A stretch of DNA of 24,678 nt from an uncultured Polycyclovorans sp. (GCA_936928855.1 CAKZHZ010000009.1:1-24678), one strand, 5' to 3'. Shown: positions 1 through 9,325, counted from the stretch's first letter. A program made the numbers and translations. Notes: generated by a model not told the origin, from the sequence alone.

Positions 1-720
1 CGAGGGCTGACGCTTGATCTCGGCCAGCCGCCCGGCATCACCCCGCCAGATCAGGTAGGCCGCCGGGTCGGCGGTGACCACGTTGAAGGCCCCCAGTCGC
101 AGCACTTCACGTTCCGCCTGGCTGCCGTCCGCCAGCAGAACCGGTGCCTGAAACCGGGTGATCTTGCCGGTTTCGGTCATTTCACGCTGCAGTTCAAACC
201 ACAGCCGTTCGATCTCTTCGATGGTGGAGATCTCGGAGGCCCGGCTCATCTTCTTGGCAAAGGCTTCGAGAAAATCGGTGCGGCCGGGGTACTGCGCGGA
301 GATGGGGCTGTCGAAGAACAGACCCTGAAGATCTCCGGAGGTCTGCTGGAAAATGCCGAACAGTTCCTTCAGTCCCCCCAGTTTGTCGTCCAGTTGCCGT
401 TGACGTTCGTCTATGGCGCGTTTGTTGGCGTCAAACCGCGATTCCAGTTCAGCGCCCTGCTGTTCCATGGCATCCCGCTCGGCACGGGCCTGGGCCAGCA
501 GTTGCGCCTGCCGGTCCCGTGCGGCGGCAAATTCAGCTTCCCGGGCCTGCAGGGCGCTCTGGTCCTGAAGGGTCCGGGTCTTCACCATTTCCAGCAATTG
601 GTCGAGGGTCTCGGCCGTGCTCTGCGGGGTCTGGGCATGAAGCGGACTCACGACCAGAAGACCCGCCGCCATCAGACGCAGCGTCCAACGCCGCAGGGTG
701 TCGGTGTTGTTGAGGTTCAT
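1..720 (-). CDS. TtpC/ExbB-like MotA/TolQ/ExbB proton-channel protein, N-terminal part (runs off window)
   Basis: An open frame of 240 codons starts at the ATG at 718-720 and is still open at the window edge, so only the N-terminal part is present. It has a hydrophobic signal-like start (about residues 12-29, ending SPLHAQ). A long charged coiled coil rich in Q, A, R and E follows (about 35-115), then a mixed alpha/beta periplasmic segment. The membrane channel segments expected for ExbB/TolQ proteins would lie outside the window. It begins 6 nt after the stop of the DUF3450 gene. DUF3450 followed by a proton-channel protein with a coiled-coil N terminus is the known order of TonB2/TtpC-type energising systems. 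The family call therefore rests on architecture plus neighbour. By inference it helps energise the TonB-dependent receptor encoded upstream in the same direction. Confidence 0.7.
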   Translation of the reverse strand, partial: MNLNNTDTLRRWTLRLMAAGLLVVSPLHAQTPQSTAETLDQLLEMVKTRTLQDQSALQAREAEFAAARDRQAQLLAQARAERDAMEQQGAELESRFDANKRAIDERQRQLDDKLGGLKELFGIFQQTSGDLQGLFFDSPISAQYPGRTDFLEAFAKKMSRASEISTIEEIERLWFELQREMTETGKITRFQAPVLLADGSQAEREVLRLGAFNVVTADPAAYLIWRGDAGRLAEIKRQPS

Positions 721-726
721 GGCGAC

Positions 727-1500
727 TTACCGGGCTGCAGTGGTGGTGGAAAGCGGCAGGGTCAGCAGATCCGGCGCACTCAGCTTGCGGGCCACTTTGA
801 TGGCGTCACGCAAGGGGTTGCGGTCCGACGCCGGCAGGGACACCCACTGCGCCGATTCCCCGTCCCAGCGTCCGCTGCGACGACCGTCCAGCGTCTGGTA
901 GTACAGTCCGATCCGGCCGATCCGCAGAAAATCCACTTCCAGTTCCTGACCGTCCAGTTCGGCAATGCCGGTGTAGGCCTCGATGGTGCGACCGTATTCC
1001 AGTTCCACCAGGTAGGCCTCCAGTACCTGTCGGAATTTCTCCGGTACCGTCACGTCCACCCGGTCAATCGCGTCCTGGACAAACCGCAGTCGATCCGCAC
1101 GCTCTTCCGGCAGAAATGGCAGGTCCAGGCTGATGAACTGTTCCAGCGCTCCCACCATCCGCAGCATCAGCGGCAGAATCTGACGGTCCACGACCGTGGC
1201 CTGGGCAATCGAGGCTTCCAGGGTCGACAACTCGCCCTGCTGCAGCTGTAACTGCCGCTGCAACTGACGGTTGTAGGCCTGGAGCCCTTCGATCTCGCGC
1301 AGCACCGTGCGGTATTCATCCGCCAGATCCCGCTGCTGATCGCCCAAGGCATCCACACGCGACTGGCTTTCCGTCTGGGCCAGTAGCCATTGCTCGCCAG
1401 CGTCGACCAGATCGGGGACTGCAGCACCCGACGCGAGACCTGACGTCAGTGCCAGCACCACGCTGACGCCCCACAAGGTGTTCCCTCGATCGCCTTTCAC
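727..1500 (-). CDS. DUF3450 family periplasmic coiled-coil protein (TonB-system accessory)
   Basis: This protein of 257 aa has a signal peptide (about residues 1-26, ending SGAA). A long Q/E/L-rich coiled coil spans about 35-95 and a conserved-looking C-terminal domain follows, with motifs such as LPFLPEER and GRIGLYYQTLDG that are typical of DUF3450. The start is a GTG, chosen because AGGAG lies about 7 nt upstream and no in-frame ATG has a ribosome site. It starts 44 nt after the serine hydrolase stop and ends 6 nt before the proton-channel gene. Family knowledge: DUF3450 proteins are encoded with ExbB/ExbD/TonB-type energisers in marine gammaproteobacteria and relatives. Exact role is unknown; by context it is a periplasmic partner of the TonB motor. 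Confidence 0.8.
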   Translation of the reverse strand: MKGDRGNTLWGVSVVLALTSGLASGAAVPDLVDAGEQWLLAQTESQSRVDALGDQQRDLADEYRTVLREIEGLQAYNRQLQRQLQLQQGELSTLEASIAQATVVDRQILPLMLRMVGALEQFISLDLPFLPEERADRLRFVQDAIDRVDVTVPEKFRQVLEAYLVELEYGRTIEAYTGIAELDGQELEVDFLRIGRIGLYYQTLDGRRSGRWDGESAQWVSLPASDRNPLRDAIKVARKLSAPDLLTLPLSTTTAAR

Positions 1501-1544
1501 ATCATTCTCCTGTCATTGGTTCTCGGCGAAGTTCCAGCGGTCGG

Positions 1545-2879
1545 TCACGGCACCGCGGATGCCTCCGCGCTGGGCGCAAAAGCGCCGGCTATCGCGCGCA
1601 GATAGGCGTACGCACGACGATTTCGAGATGTGGAATACATCGCGATGACCACTTCACGCTGCGGTGATACGTACAGCACCTGCCCATCGAAGCCCGACTT
1701 GAAAAGGTCGCCATCGGCAAACAGGGCATCCCACTGGGCGGGCGCAGCAACCGGCCGCGCGCCCATCTGCTGCGCCATGCGATCAGCCACCGCCGCTGCC
1801 TTGCGATAGCGCTCACTGCCGCCCGTGTCACGCAGGCGCTGCTGCAGGCGCGCAGGCAGCTGCAGCGCGTCTGATCCACGCGAGGTGAACACCAACCCGA
1901 AGCGACCGAGATCACGCAGCCGGGACGAGAACATGCCATGAGCAATGGCCCGGCCGTCCGGACTCAGCCCGAGCAGCGCGTCCCCCTCGGCGCCGATGCG
2001 CGACCAGATCCGCTTCTGCACCACATCGGCATAGCGCTGGCCGGTCACCCGCTCGATCAGCAGGCCCAGCATGTTGGTGTTGGCCGACGAGTAGGCGTAG
2101 CGGCCAGGGGGCGCTGCGGCGGTCATCGCCTTCAACGCCTCGTCGTGTCCCGTTGGCGTATGCCCGGGGCGGGAGAGCACCCCTTCAGCGTAGATCAACC
2201 GGCCGATCTCGGACGCGGGATCGACGTAGTCCTCCGCACTGTCGAGGGCGGCGATGCCGCTCGCCATATCGAGCACGTCGTCCACCGAAACACCATCCCA
2301 ACCGCTGCCGGAAAACTCGGGCAGATAGGAAACGATGTCCCGCTCAGGAGCGATCCTCCCCTCCTCGATCAGCATCTCAGTCAGCAGTCCAGCAATGACC
2401 TTGGCGACAGACCACCAAAGGTGGCTGTCGCTGGCCCGCATACCGGGATAGGACTCGAACACCACCTGCCCCCGATGCAGCACCAGCAATCCCTGTATGC
2501 GACTCCGGGGATCTGCCAGCAGATCGGTCAGCGACAGCTCGCCCAGGTCGGTGCCGACGCGCAGATCACCAATGGCGTCCCGCACCGCCACCGGCAGCGT
2601 CCGCTCGCTCGCTCCCCTTGCGATCAGGTGATGGGGAAAGAACGCCGCCATGTTGAGATAGGTGTACAACGCCTGATCGCCCGACCCGGCCAGCTTCATC
2701 GGCGCGAAATCACGCAGCACCTGCTCGGCCTGCGCCGCTGAGAAACCGTCGGCGGCCACGCTCACCGGCCACGGCGTCCTGGCGGACGGCGGCTCCGCCG
2801 CCGCACGCCCCGCCACCAACAGGGTGATGGCCAGGATCAGGCAACGACAAGGCAGGAGACTCCCTCGCAAGCTGTTCAT
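1545..2879 (-). CDS. Serine hydrolase, beta-lactamase class C / AmpC-like family
   Basis: Secreted hydrolase of 444 aa. The active-site motifs of the class C beta-lactamase/esterase fold are in order: SVAK (S-x-x-K, residues 157-160, nucleophile Ser157), YSSAN for the Y-x-N element, and KSGFDG near the C terminus for the K-S/T-G element. A signal peptide ending GRAAAE covers about 1-28. An upstream in-frame ATG exists at 2924, but the ATG at 2877-2879 fits better: it overlaps the esterase stop as ATGA and leads directly into the signal peptide. Members hydrolyse esters, amides or beta-lactams, and sequence alone does not tell which. Translational coupling to the esterase suggests work on the same imported substrate in the periplasm. 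It is not evidence of antibiotic resistance. Confidence 0.85.
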   Translation of the reverse strand: MNSLRGSLLPCRCLILAITLLVAGRAAAEPPSARTPWPVSVAADGFSAAQAEQVLRDFAPMKLAGSGDQALYTYLNMAAFFPHHLIARGASERTLPVAVRDAIGDLRVGTDLGELSLTDLLADPRSRIQGLLVLHRGQVVFESYPGMRASDSHLWWSVAKVIAGLLTEMLIEEGRIAPERDIVSYLPEFSGSGWDGVSVDDVLDMASGIAALDSAEDYVDPASEIGRLIYAEGVLSRPGHTPTGHDEALKAMTAAAPPGRYAYSSANTNMLGLLIERVTGQRYADVVQKRIWSRIGAEGDALLGLSPDGRAIAHGMFSSRLRDLGRFGLVFTSRGSDALQLPARLQQRLRDTGGSERYRKAAAVADRMAQQMGARPVAAPAQWDALFADGDLFKSGFDGQVLYVSPQREVVIAMYSTSRNRRAYAYLRAIAGAFAPSAEASAVP

Positions 2880-4416
2880 GATCCCCATACCTCGATGGGT
2901 TCCTGACGGCCCCAGGGCTGCCACTGGGGAAGCTCGTCTCCGGAATCGTTGGGATCGCCGGTGTGAACAAAAGCACGAAGGCGCTTCGTGATCCGTCGGT
3001 GCAGTGCCTCACGCTCCGTCCGGTTCTCGGCCGTCCAGGCGAACCGCATGTACATCGCCCTGTCATCGATGAAGTTTCCGAAGATGAAGGGAATATCCAA
3101 CGCGTGGAACGACCCCAGATCCGACCGCCACGGCTCCGGGAAATGGTCCCACTCGAAGCGGTAGACATGAACCGAAGGGAGCTGCTCCGCATAGTCATGC
3201 TCGGTGCTGCGCAGCTTTCGATTGATGAACCAGCCCGCCAAGCCAACGCTGACATGGCGCTTGATCGCCCCCACCATCCCAGCTGCTCACCGATGGTCTG
3301 GTCGCGCGGCTCCCCGTTGAACAGCGGCCACAACCGTCGGGCGCTGTGCGCCTTGCTGTCAATCGGCACCAGCGTCGTCATTTCGTCTCGCGTGCTGCCG
3401 ATCAGCAGGGGCACCTTGCTGACAACCTGCGCCGCGAGTTTGTCGGGGTTGGCATCCGGAAGTGCCATCAGCACCGTGCCATCCGCCACGTAGGCGGGCG
3501 ACAGGCCACGTCCCGACGCTGCCAGCAACGCTTCGGCGGACTGACCCTGCAGATAGTCACGAAGATTCAGTTCCGAGGTTCCGGCCAGCACCGCATCAAG
3601 ACTGCGATCATCGGTTGCATGTCCGTCGCGGGACAGCAGGCCGGTCAGCAGGGTTCGCGTGCGTTCGCTCGCGGTCTCATCAGAGGCTGAGAACGGCAGC
3701 CCGGAGAAACTGATCGCCTGCTGAAACTTGCCCTTGGCAAGCGGCGATCGAAGCAGCCCGAGCACTGCCACCGCGCCGGCAGACTGGCCGGAAATCGTGA
3801 TCCGTCCGGCATCGCACCCCAGCGCAGGGCAGTTGGCTCGTGCCCAGTCGAGTACCCGCACCATATCAAGCAGGAAGAAGCTGCCCGAGTCCTCAGCGGC
3901 ATCGCCGGTCTCAAGCGCGGGTGACTGCAGCGAACCCCATACACCCAGTCGATAGTTTGCGGTGATCACGACCGCATCAAGGGCGCGAGCCAGTCGGGTG
4001 CCGTCATACAGCGGATGCGCTGAATCACCGGCAATGCCCGATCCTCCGTGGAAGAAAATGAGCAGCGGCCGCTCGCCGTCGGCAACGGGCGCCCACACGT
4101 TGAGGAACAGGCAGTCCTCGTCCCCATACGGAAGGTCGAAGGTACGCTCGTCATCACTGGCGAAGAAATTGCCGCGTTGCATGCAGGCATGGCCCGGTGT
4201 CAACGCCGGCCTGGTGCCTGTCCAGGCTTCCGGCGGCTGCGGCGCACGCCATCGCAGCGCCCCTACCGGCGGCCTTGCATAGGGCACGCCGAGATACCGG
4301 TCGATATCATCCAGACGCTCCCCCTCGATGCGGCCACTGCTGAGCGTCACCTCGGCAGCCGCCGTCAGTGCGGGCACCAGCAGCAGGCCGGCCGCAAACA
4401 GCATTCTCAGTTTCAT
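2876..4416 (-). CDS. Carboxylesterase type B, interrupted by an apparent 1-nt frameshift
   Basis: Secreted type-B carboxylesterase with signal peptide 1-21, oxyanion-hole HGGSG (123-127), family signature EDCLFLNVW and nucleophile GQSAGA (Ser212). The acidic residue is in STRDEM. After EQLG (about 3280) the original frame loses all family character. The correct C terminus, containing the catalytic His in SFHALDIPFIFG, continues in another minus-strand frame to the stop at 2876. A single base missing in the C5/G5 run at 3268-3272 explains this. Repaired, the protein would be about 513 aa, the usual family length, and its stop overlaps the next gene as ATGA. Unrepaired, the frame runs to 2710, loses the catalytic His and invades the serine hydrolase gene. 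The start overlaps the peptidase stop by 4 nt (ATGA). The gene is either recently broken or intact with a sequencing error. Confidence 0.85.
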
Positions 4417-5942
4417 GGAGCGTCCTGGTTGTCGTGCGTCCGCAGATCCGGCATCGGTGTTCTCGCCAGACGTAGCGTCATCTCGGTGAAAGCGATGGTT
4501 TCCCGGTGCAACCGCTGGTAGTCGACCTTGTCGGCGGTGCTGATGCCGGCATTGAATAGATAGTTGGGACCCGCGATGTAGTTGGCCGTTGGAATGCGTG
4601 CCCGCCCCCAGAACACCTGCCCCTCGCCGGGCCAGACGTGATCGTGGAACAGGCCCTTGCCATGAGGCCGTGTCGGAGGTCGCACGTAGGACGGCGCTGC
4701 ATCGGCCCGCTGCAAGGCCGCATCAGCGGCATCGATCAACGCAGGAATATCCGGCGTGAAAAACCAGTAGGGTTCCGCGCGCCCCGTTGGCATCCAGCGC
4801 CCACCCGGGCCCGGCACCCACTCTTCTGCGCCCATGTGCTCCAGGCACAGCACTGCGGCAATACGTGCCAGCGTGCCGTCATCCAGGTGATCGTCAATGA
4901 AGCTCTGCCCCCCCTGGGCACCGGCGAAATGCGCCGATGTCATGAGGATCATGATGCTGCGCGGCAGCGCCGCCTGCGGCAGCCGGGCCAGATACTGGGC
5001 CATGGCGACGATGACGTTGGGACCGTTGTCCTCGATGCCGTTGGGCCCATCACTGTGGCTGTTGAGCACCACGAGTTCGTCCGAGGCTCCTGGAATGACG
5101 GCCACCAGGTTGCGACTGAGGACCCGCTGGGCCCGGGCTTCGAGCCGTACCCGGACCGAGGCGCCGTCGGCCGCGCGTGCGCGCAGGCGATCACCGGTCG
5201 CCTGATCGACGTAGAGCGCGGGCACCTTGCGATAGATGGCATCGTAGGGCGCATACATCCCCAGGGCATTCCCGGCGGGTTCGTCCAACACCACGACCGC
5301 GGCACTGGCGCCCGCCCGATCCAGTTTGTCGAGGGTTTTCGCCAGTATGTTGAGCGCGAAGTAGCTGCGGACATAGGGCGTATCCGGGCCTACCGTGCGA
5401 CGCGGGTCATAGCGTCGCCAGGCATCCGCCTCGAACACCGACAAGGTCGTCTCCGGCTTTTTCAGTTGCAGCAGCACCACCTTTCCGGCCAGTTCGCCAT
5501 CGGCAAACTGCTCATCGCGATGGATGACGCGCAGCGACCCGGTCACCCCTTCGGCGGTCGTGCTGCCGGAGTACGGCAGGTACCCGGCCGTCGGCAACAC
5601 CTCCGGCCGGCCCTCCGCGAGCAACTCGAGTGACCAGCGCTCGGCCAGCCACTGCTGAATCTCCACCGGCTCCTCGCGAATTTCGGCAACACCTGCATGC
5701 GCGAGACGCTCCTTGAGCACATCGATGTAGGCCTCATGTGCCGGACTGCCCGCCGCACGCAAGCCACGGGCATCGAGATCCAGCTGCCAGTCGCGATGCT
5801 GATCCACCGAGAGGAACTGCTCCGGCATCAGCTGCACCGCGGCTTCCGCCGGCAACGGTGCGCTGGGCCAGTGAGGATCGGCAGCCGAAACCACGTGCAC
5901 GATCAGGGTCATGCTGGCGGCGACAAGGTGGCGCTTGCCCAT
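4413..5942 (-). CDS. PA-domain, M28-like zinc peptidase, secreted
   Basis: Protein of 509 aa with a signal peptide (about 1-20, ending VVSAAD). A PA-type insert spans about 125-270, followed by an M28-like aminopeptidase domain from about 275. The segment NSHSDG (His296, Asp298) and EDNG (Asp305) match the first two zinc ligands of family M28, and LEHMG (Glu368) fits a later one. The usual catalytic Glu-Glu pair is not visible: the corresponding stretch reads TSAHFAGAQGG. The start ATG overlaps the receptor stop (TGATG) and the stop overlaps the esterase start (ATGA), so it is the middle of a translationally coupled set. Its family role would be removing an N-terminal or amide-linked group in the periplasm. 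The altered ligand set makes the real reaction uncertain. Confidence 0.75.
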   Translation of the reverse strand: MGKRHLVAASMTLIVHVVSAADPHWPSAPLPAEAAVQLMPEQFLSVDQHRDWQLDLDARGLRAAGSPAHEAYIDVLKERLAHAGVAEIREEPVEIQQWLAERWSLELLAEGRPEVLPTAGYLPYSGSTTAEGVTGSLRVIHRDEQFADGELAGKVVLLQLKKPETTLSVFEADAWRRYDPRRTVGPDTPYVRSYFALNILAKTLDKLDRAGASAAVVVLDEPAGNALGMYAPYDAIYRKVPALYVDQATGDRLRARAADGASVRVRLEARAQRVLSRNLVAVIPGASDELVVLNSHSDGPNGIEDNGPNVIVAMAQYLARLPQAALPRSIMILMTSAHFAGAQGGQSFIDDHLDDGTLARIAAVLCLEHMGAEEWVPGPGGRWMPTGRAEPYWFFTPDIPALIDAADAALQRADAAPSYVRPPTRPHGKGLFHDHVWPGEGQVFWGRARIPTANYIAGPNYLFNAGISTADKVDYQRLHRETIAFTEMTLRLARTPMPDLRTHDNQDAP

Positions 5943-8485
5943 CAGTCGAACTCCAGGCTGAAGCGCGCAGAGAGCGTCCGCGGTGCGTTGAGAATGTAGA
6001 AATCACTGCCGATCGCCGCATTGATGATGCCCACGGGCGCAGTTTCGTCGGTCAGGTTGAGCACGTTCAGCGCCAGCGTCGGCCGCCCCCGCATCCCGGG
6101 AAGGCTGAAGGTCAGGCCAGCACTGTAGGTGCCGTAATCGTTCAAGGTGTCGTCGCCGGTAATGCTGGCCTGTGCGGTACCGACGTAGGCATAGCCAAGC
6201 AGGCCCGACACGTTCACGGTCCAGTCGGGCGACCCGAAGAAGGCCAGGTTGGCGGCGTACTGATACTCGGCTGATCCCGGCAGTCGGGTATCGGCAGGCA
6301 CCAGCGTGTTTCCGGCCATGAAGGGCTCATCGGTGCGCGCGTCCACCGTCCCCCCCGAAAGCGACAGGATCACGCCGGGAATCGGCGTCAGCCACCGCAG
6401 GCTGCTCTCGAACCCGGAGCTGCTGGCGCTGCCCACGTTGTCGTAGTAATTGATCTGGATGCTGTTCTTCAGCACCACCAGCGGGTCGGTGTAATCGATA
6501 TGAAACCCGGTGATGTCGAACTCCAGCTGGTTGTCGAACCAGCGCGTCCGCAATCCGATTTCATAGTTCCAGATGGTGTCGGATTTGTAGGTCGCCGGCA
6601 CATTCTCGATCTCGCTTTCGGGAATGTTCTGGATACCGCCGAACCGGAAGCCCTTGTTGGCCAGAAGATAAAGTGAGTGATCGTCGTTGAACCGGTACGT
6701 GAGGGAGACCTTGGGATTGATCCCCTCCTCCGTGATCCGCGTCGTGAAATTGGCAGGCGACATGCCGTTGTTCACCAGCCGCGCGCCGACGCCCGTGCCG
6801 ACGAAACCGCCATCCACCGAGGTGCGATACAGGCGCGCACCCGCCGCCACCTCAAGGCGCTGCCAGGGATACCACGTCAGGTCGAAGAACAGCGCGTGCT
6901 CCTCGGCCAGCGCATCGGTCTGGGCACACAGCACCGACAGCTCGCACCCCAGATTGCCATTGCCGGGCAGCACACCATCCAGCACCTGAGACACCAGGTT
7001 CCCCAGGCCCAGCACTTCGGTCAACGACAGGACCGACCCCAGCAAACCGTCCGTGAGCGACCCCACATTGTTGAGGCCTTCCACATTGAGCGACAGGAAA
7101 TACTGAATGGGGGAGCGCAGGTAGTAGGCGCCCACCAACCAATCCAGCCGCTCGCCGCCGATCGATTGCAGGCGGACCTCCTGCTGAAACGAGGTGGATG
7201 CCTGGTCGGTGAGGAACGGTATGGCCAGGGCATCGGGCGTACCGGGCAGTGGCACACCGAGAATGCCGCCATAGGAGTCAATGATGTTGAAGCGCTGCTT
7301 TTCGGTACGAGACGACGACGAGACCAGCCGCATCGATTGCCAGTCGTACTGAAACTCAAGGTTGTACAGCGCGAACTGATGCCGGCTGGGCCAGGGCAGC
7401 AGGGAACCCCGGGTGGCGCGTGGCCCCTCGGCGTTGTCGGCGATGATCAGCGCGTTGTCGGCTGCGTAATCCTGATCAAGATAGGTGAACTTCAGCTGCC
7501 AGGCATCGGCCGGCTGCCACAGCACCGCCACGCGGACCTGGTCCCCTTCCCCCCGGTCCACATCGCGGGCAGCCTGTTCACGTCTCAGGTCGTCCGTAAG
7601 ACCCGGGTACTCCCGACGGATGTAGGCCAGTCGCACCGCGACATCGCCGCCATCGCCGAACAGCGGCGCGTTGACAACCGCCCCCTGGGTCCACGCCAAG
7701 GAGCCGTCTTCCGGCGCCAGACTTTGCGCGAAGTACCGCACCTGCCACTGGTCAAGTACGGGGTCGTTCAGCCGGTATCGCAACACGCCGGACAACGCCG
7801 CCCCGCCGAACAATGTGCCCTGGGGGCCCTTCAGCACCTCCACCGCCGCGAGATCGAACGCGGACAGATCTGGCGTGATGCTGGCCGCATAGGGCTCGTT
7901 GAGGGCGGTGTCGCCGATGAAGATCCCCACCGGGTAGGGCACCGTACTGGTCGGTGAAGCACTGGTGGAGATCCCCCGCATGACGATGCGCTGATCACCG
8001 GGACGCGCTGCATTCGAGGTCACCCCCGGGGTCTGCTCCAGCACATCGTTGATGCTCAGCACACCCTGCGCCTCCAGGTCCTCTCCGGTGATCGCAGAGA
8101 TTGACGCCGGAATATCCCGAAGGGACTGCTCGCGCTTGGTGGCGGTGACGACGATCTCCTCCAGCACTCCCTGCCGCCGCGGTCCGCTCAGTGTTGGCGG
8201 CGGCCGACTGTCTTCGACCGGAATGACGTCATACAGGGCCTCGTCGTCCTGTTCGGCAGTGTCGACGGGCTCCGGCCGCGGCTCGGAAGGCGCGTCTGAC
8301 CTCGCCTCAGTGTCAGACCCCTGCGCGGCAGGCGTCGGCTCGCCCGCCTGTGCGTCCTGATCCGTCGCGAAGTCGGAAAACAGGGCATCCAGCAGATCGT
8401 CCTGCGCACCTGCGGTCCCGACCGGCAGCGCGCTCACGACGGAAAACGTCATCGCCAGGTACCCGGCGCGTCCCATTGCTCTCAT
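5942..8485 (-). CDS. TonB-dependent outer-membrane receptor
   Basis: Receptor of 847 aa. An upstream ATG at 8503 is possible, but GAGGAG sits 6-7 nt before the ATG at 8483-8485, which also leads straight into a signal peptide ending GTAGAQ. An acidic, proline-rich linker of about 75 residues precedes the TonB box (EEIVVTATKREQSL, about residues 110-122). A plug domain follows (DIPASISAITGEDL, then VMRGIST and KGPQGTLFGGAALSG), then a long beta-barrel ending in SARFSLEFD. The gene lies 84 nt downstream of the TetR gene on the same strand and is followed by three coupled hydrolase genes. It would import a ligand using proton-motive force passed by TonB. The ligand is unknown; the esterase and peptidase neighbours point to an organic ester or amide rather than iron. 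Confidence 0.93.
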   Translation of the reverse strand: MRAMGRAGYLAMTFSVVSALPVGTAGAQDDLLDALFSDFATDQDAQAGEPTPAAQGSDTEARSDAPSEPRPEPVDTAEQDDEALYDVIPVEDSRPPPTLSGPRRQGVLEEIVVTATKREQSLRDIPASISAITGEDLEAQGVLSINDVLEQTPGVTSNAARPGDQRIVMRGISTSASPTSTVPYPVGIFIGDTALNEPYAASITPDLSAFDLAAVEVLKGPQGTLFGGAALSGVLRYRLNDPVLDQWQVRYFAQSLAPEDGSLAWTQGAVVNAPLFGDGGDVAVRLAYIRREYPGLTDDLRREQAARDVDRGEGDQVRVAVLWQPADAWQLKFTYLDQDYAADNALIIADNAEGPRATRGSLLPWPSRHQFALYNLEFQYDWQSMRLVSSSSRTEKQRFNIIDSYGGILGVPLPGTPDALAIPFLTDQASTSFQQEVRLQSIGGERLDWLVGAYYLRSPIQYFLSLNVEGLNNVGSLTDGLLGSVLSLTEVLGLGNLVSQVLDGVLPGNGNLGCELSVLCAQTDALAEEHALFFDLTWYPWQRLEVAAGARLYRTSVDGGFVGTGVGARLVNNGMSPANFTTRITEEGINPKVSLTYRFNDDHSLYLLANKGFRFGGIQNIPESEIENVPATYKSDTIWNYEIGLRTRWFDNQLEFDITGFHIDYTDPLVVLKNSIQINYYDNVGSASSSGFESSLRWLTPIPGVILSLSGGTVDARTDEPFMAGNTLVPADTRLPGSAEYQYAANLAFFGSPDWTVNVSGLLGYAYVGTAQASITGDDTLNDYGTYSAGLTFSLPGMRGRPTLALNVLNLTDETAPVGIINAAIGSDFYILNAPRTLSARFSLEFD

Positions 8486-8569
8486 GTCTCTCCTCGTCAT
8501 CATCAGCTTGCAGCGGACCCTTCTGCGAGGGCTTGCGCCACTGGATTCCTCAACGCGGCCGCAGTGCCA

Positions 8570-9304
8570 TTAGCGGTCCCGCTGTGCGCTCTCTGCGTCG
8601 AAATCGGCCTGCATGCGTTCCAGCGTCTGCGCATCCACCGGCGGCAAGTCCGGCAACAGGCGGTCGATCAGGTAATCAAGTCGATGTACGAACGACGTCA
8701 ATCGCCGGGCGTACCCACCCCGGCGAATCAGCGGTCTGAACAACGGCTCGAACTCATCCCTCGGCAGCGCCGCGATGGCCTCGAGATCCGGCATGGTGGG
8801 CAGGGAGGTTCCGGTGGTCCGGCTGCGTTCCGCACTGGTCGCCACCAGGCCGATCAGCGCGTTGTAGGCGATCGCGACATCCTCGATATCGTCGTCATCC
8901 CGGCAGCAGACCTCGAGAATCCGGACCATGCTGCTCATGTGCTGCCGCCAGGTGGGCGACCCGGCAGGGGCGTGACAGAACTTCGGAAACACCATCTGGG
9001 TGCGCCGCACCGCCAGCAGGTGCTCGATCAGTTGCTGCCGGACAGGTTCGGGCCGACTCAGCTCCGGCATCGGGATGCGCGACATCAGCACGTCCAGCGC
9101 TTCCTGCTCGATCTCGCCGATGTGATCGACATAGTTGTAGAGCGTTGCGTGATTGATTCCCAGCGCACGCGCAAGCGACCGCAGGCTCAGGGCAGCAAAG
9201 CCCTGCGCCTCCATCACGTCCAGGGCGGCGGACACGATCTGCTGCCGGCTCAGCTTCTTCGGCCGGCCCACTGGCGTTGGCGTTTGCGGTGTGGATGCCT
9301 TCAC
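8570..9304 (-). CDS. TetR family transcriptional regulator
   Basis: Protein of 244 aa with an N-terminal TetR DNA-binding domain at about 16-65 (GRPKKLSRQQIVSAALDV, then LARALGINHATLYNYV as the recognition helix region). A large divergent ligand-binding domain follows. It starts at a GTG with GGAG about 8 nt upstream. It is the first gene of the minus-strand hydrolase/receptor unit, 84 nt ahead of the receptor. A 39-bp palindrome begins 22 nt upstream of its start, so autoregulation of this unit is likely, perhaps with control of the plus-strand genes as well. The ligand is unknown. Confidence 0.9.
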   Translation of the reverse strand: MKASTPQTPTPVGRPKKLSRQQIVSAALDVMEAQGFAALSLRSLARALGINHATLYNYVDHIGEIEQEALDVLMSRIPMPELSRPEPVRQQLIEHLLAVRRTQMVFPKFCHAPAGSPTWRQHMSSMVRILEVCCRDDDDIEDVAIAYNALIGLVATSAERSRTTGTSLPTMPDLEAIAALPRDEFEPLFRPLIRRGGYARRLTSFVHRLDYLIDRLLPDLPPVDAQTLERMQADFDAESAQRDR

Positions 9305-9325
9305 GGGCGCTCCGTCCTCTTTTTT

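Noticed and set aside
394..1251. 285-aa plus-strand open frame
   Set aside because: It is antisense to the DUF3450 and ExbB-like genes and shows no domain.
2710..2875. C-terminal extension of the esterase into the serine hydrolase gene
   Set aside because: The residues are out of frame with the esterase family; the true C terminus ends at 2876 in another frame.
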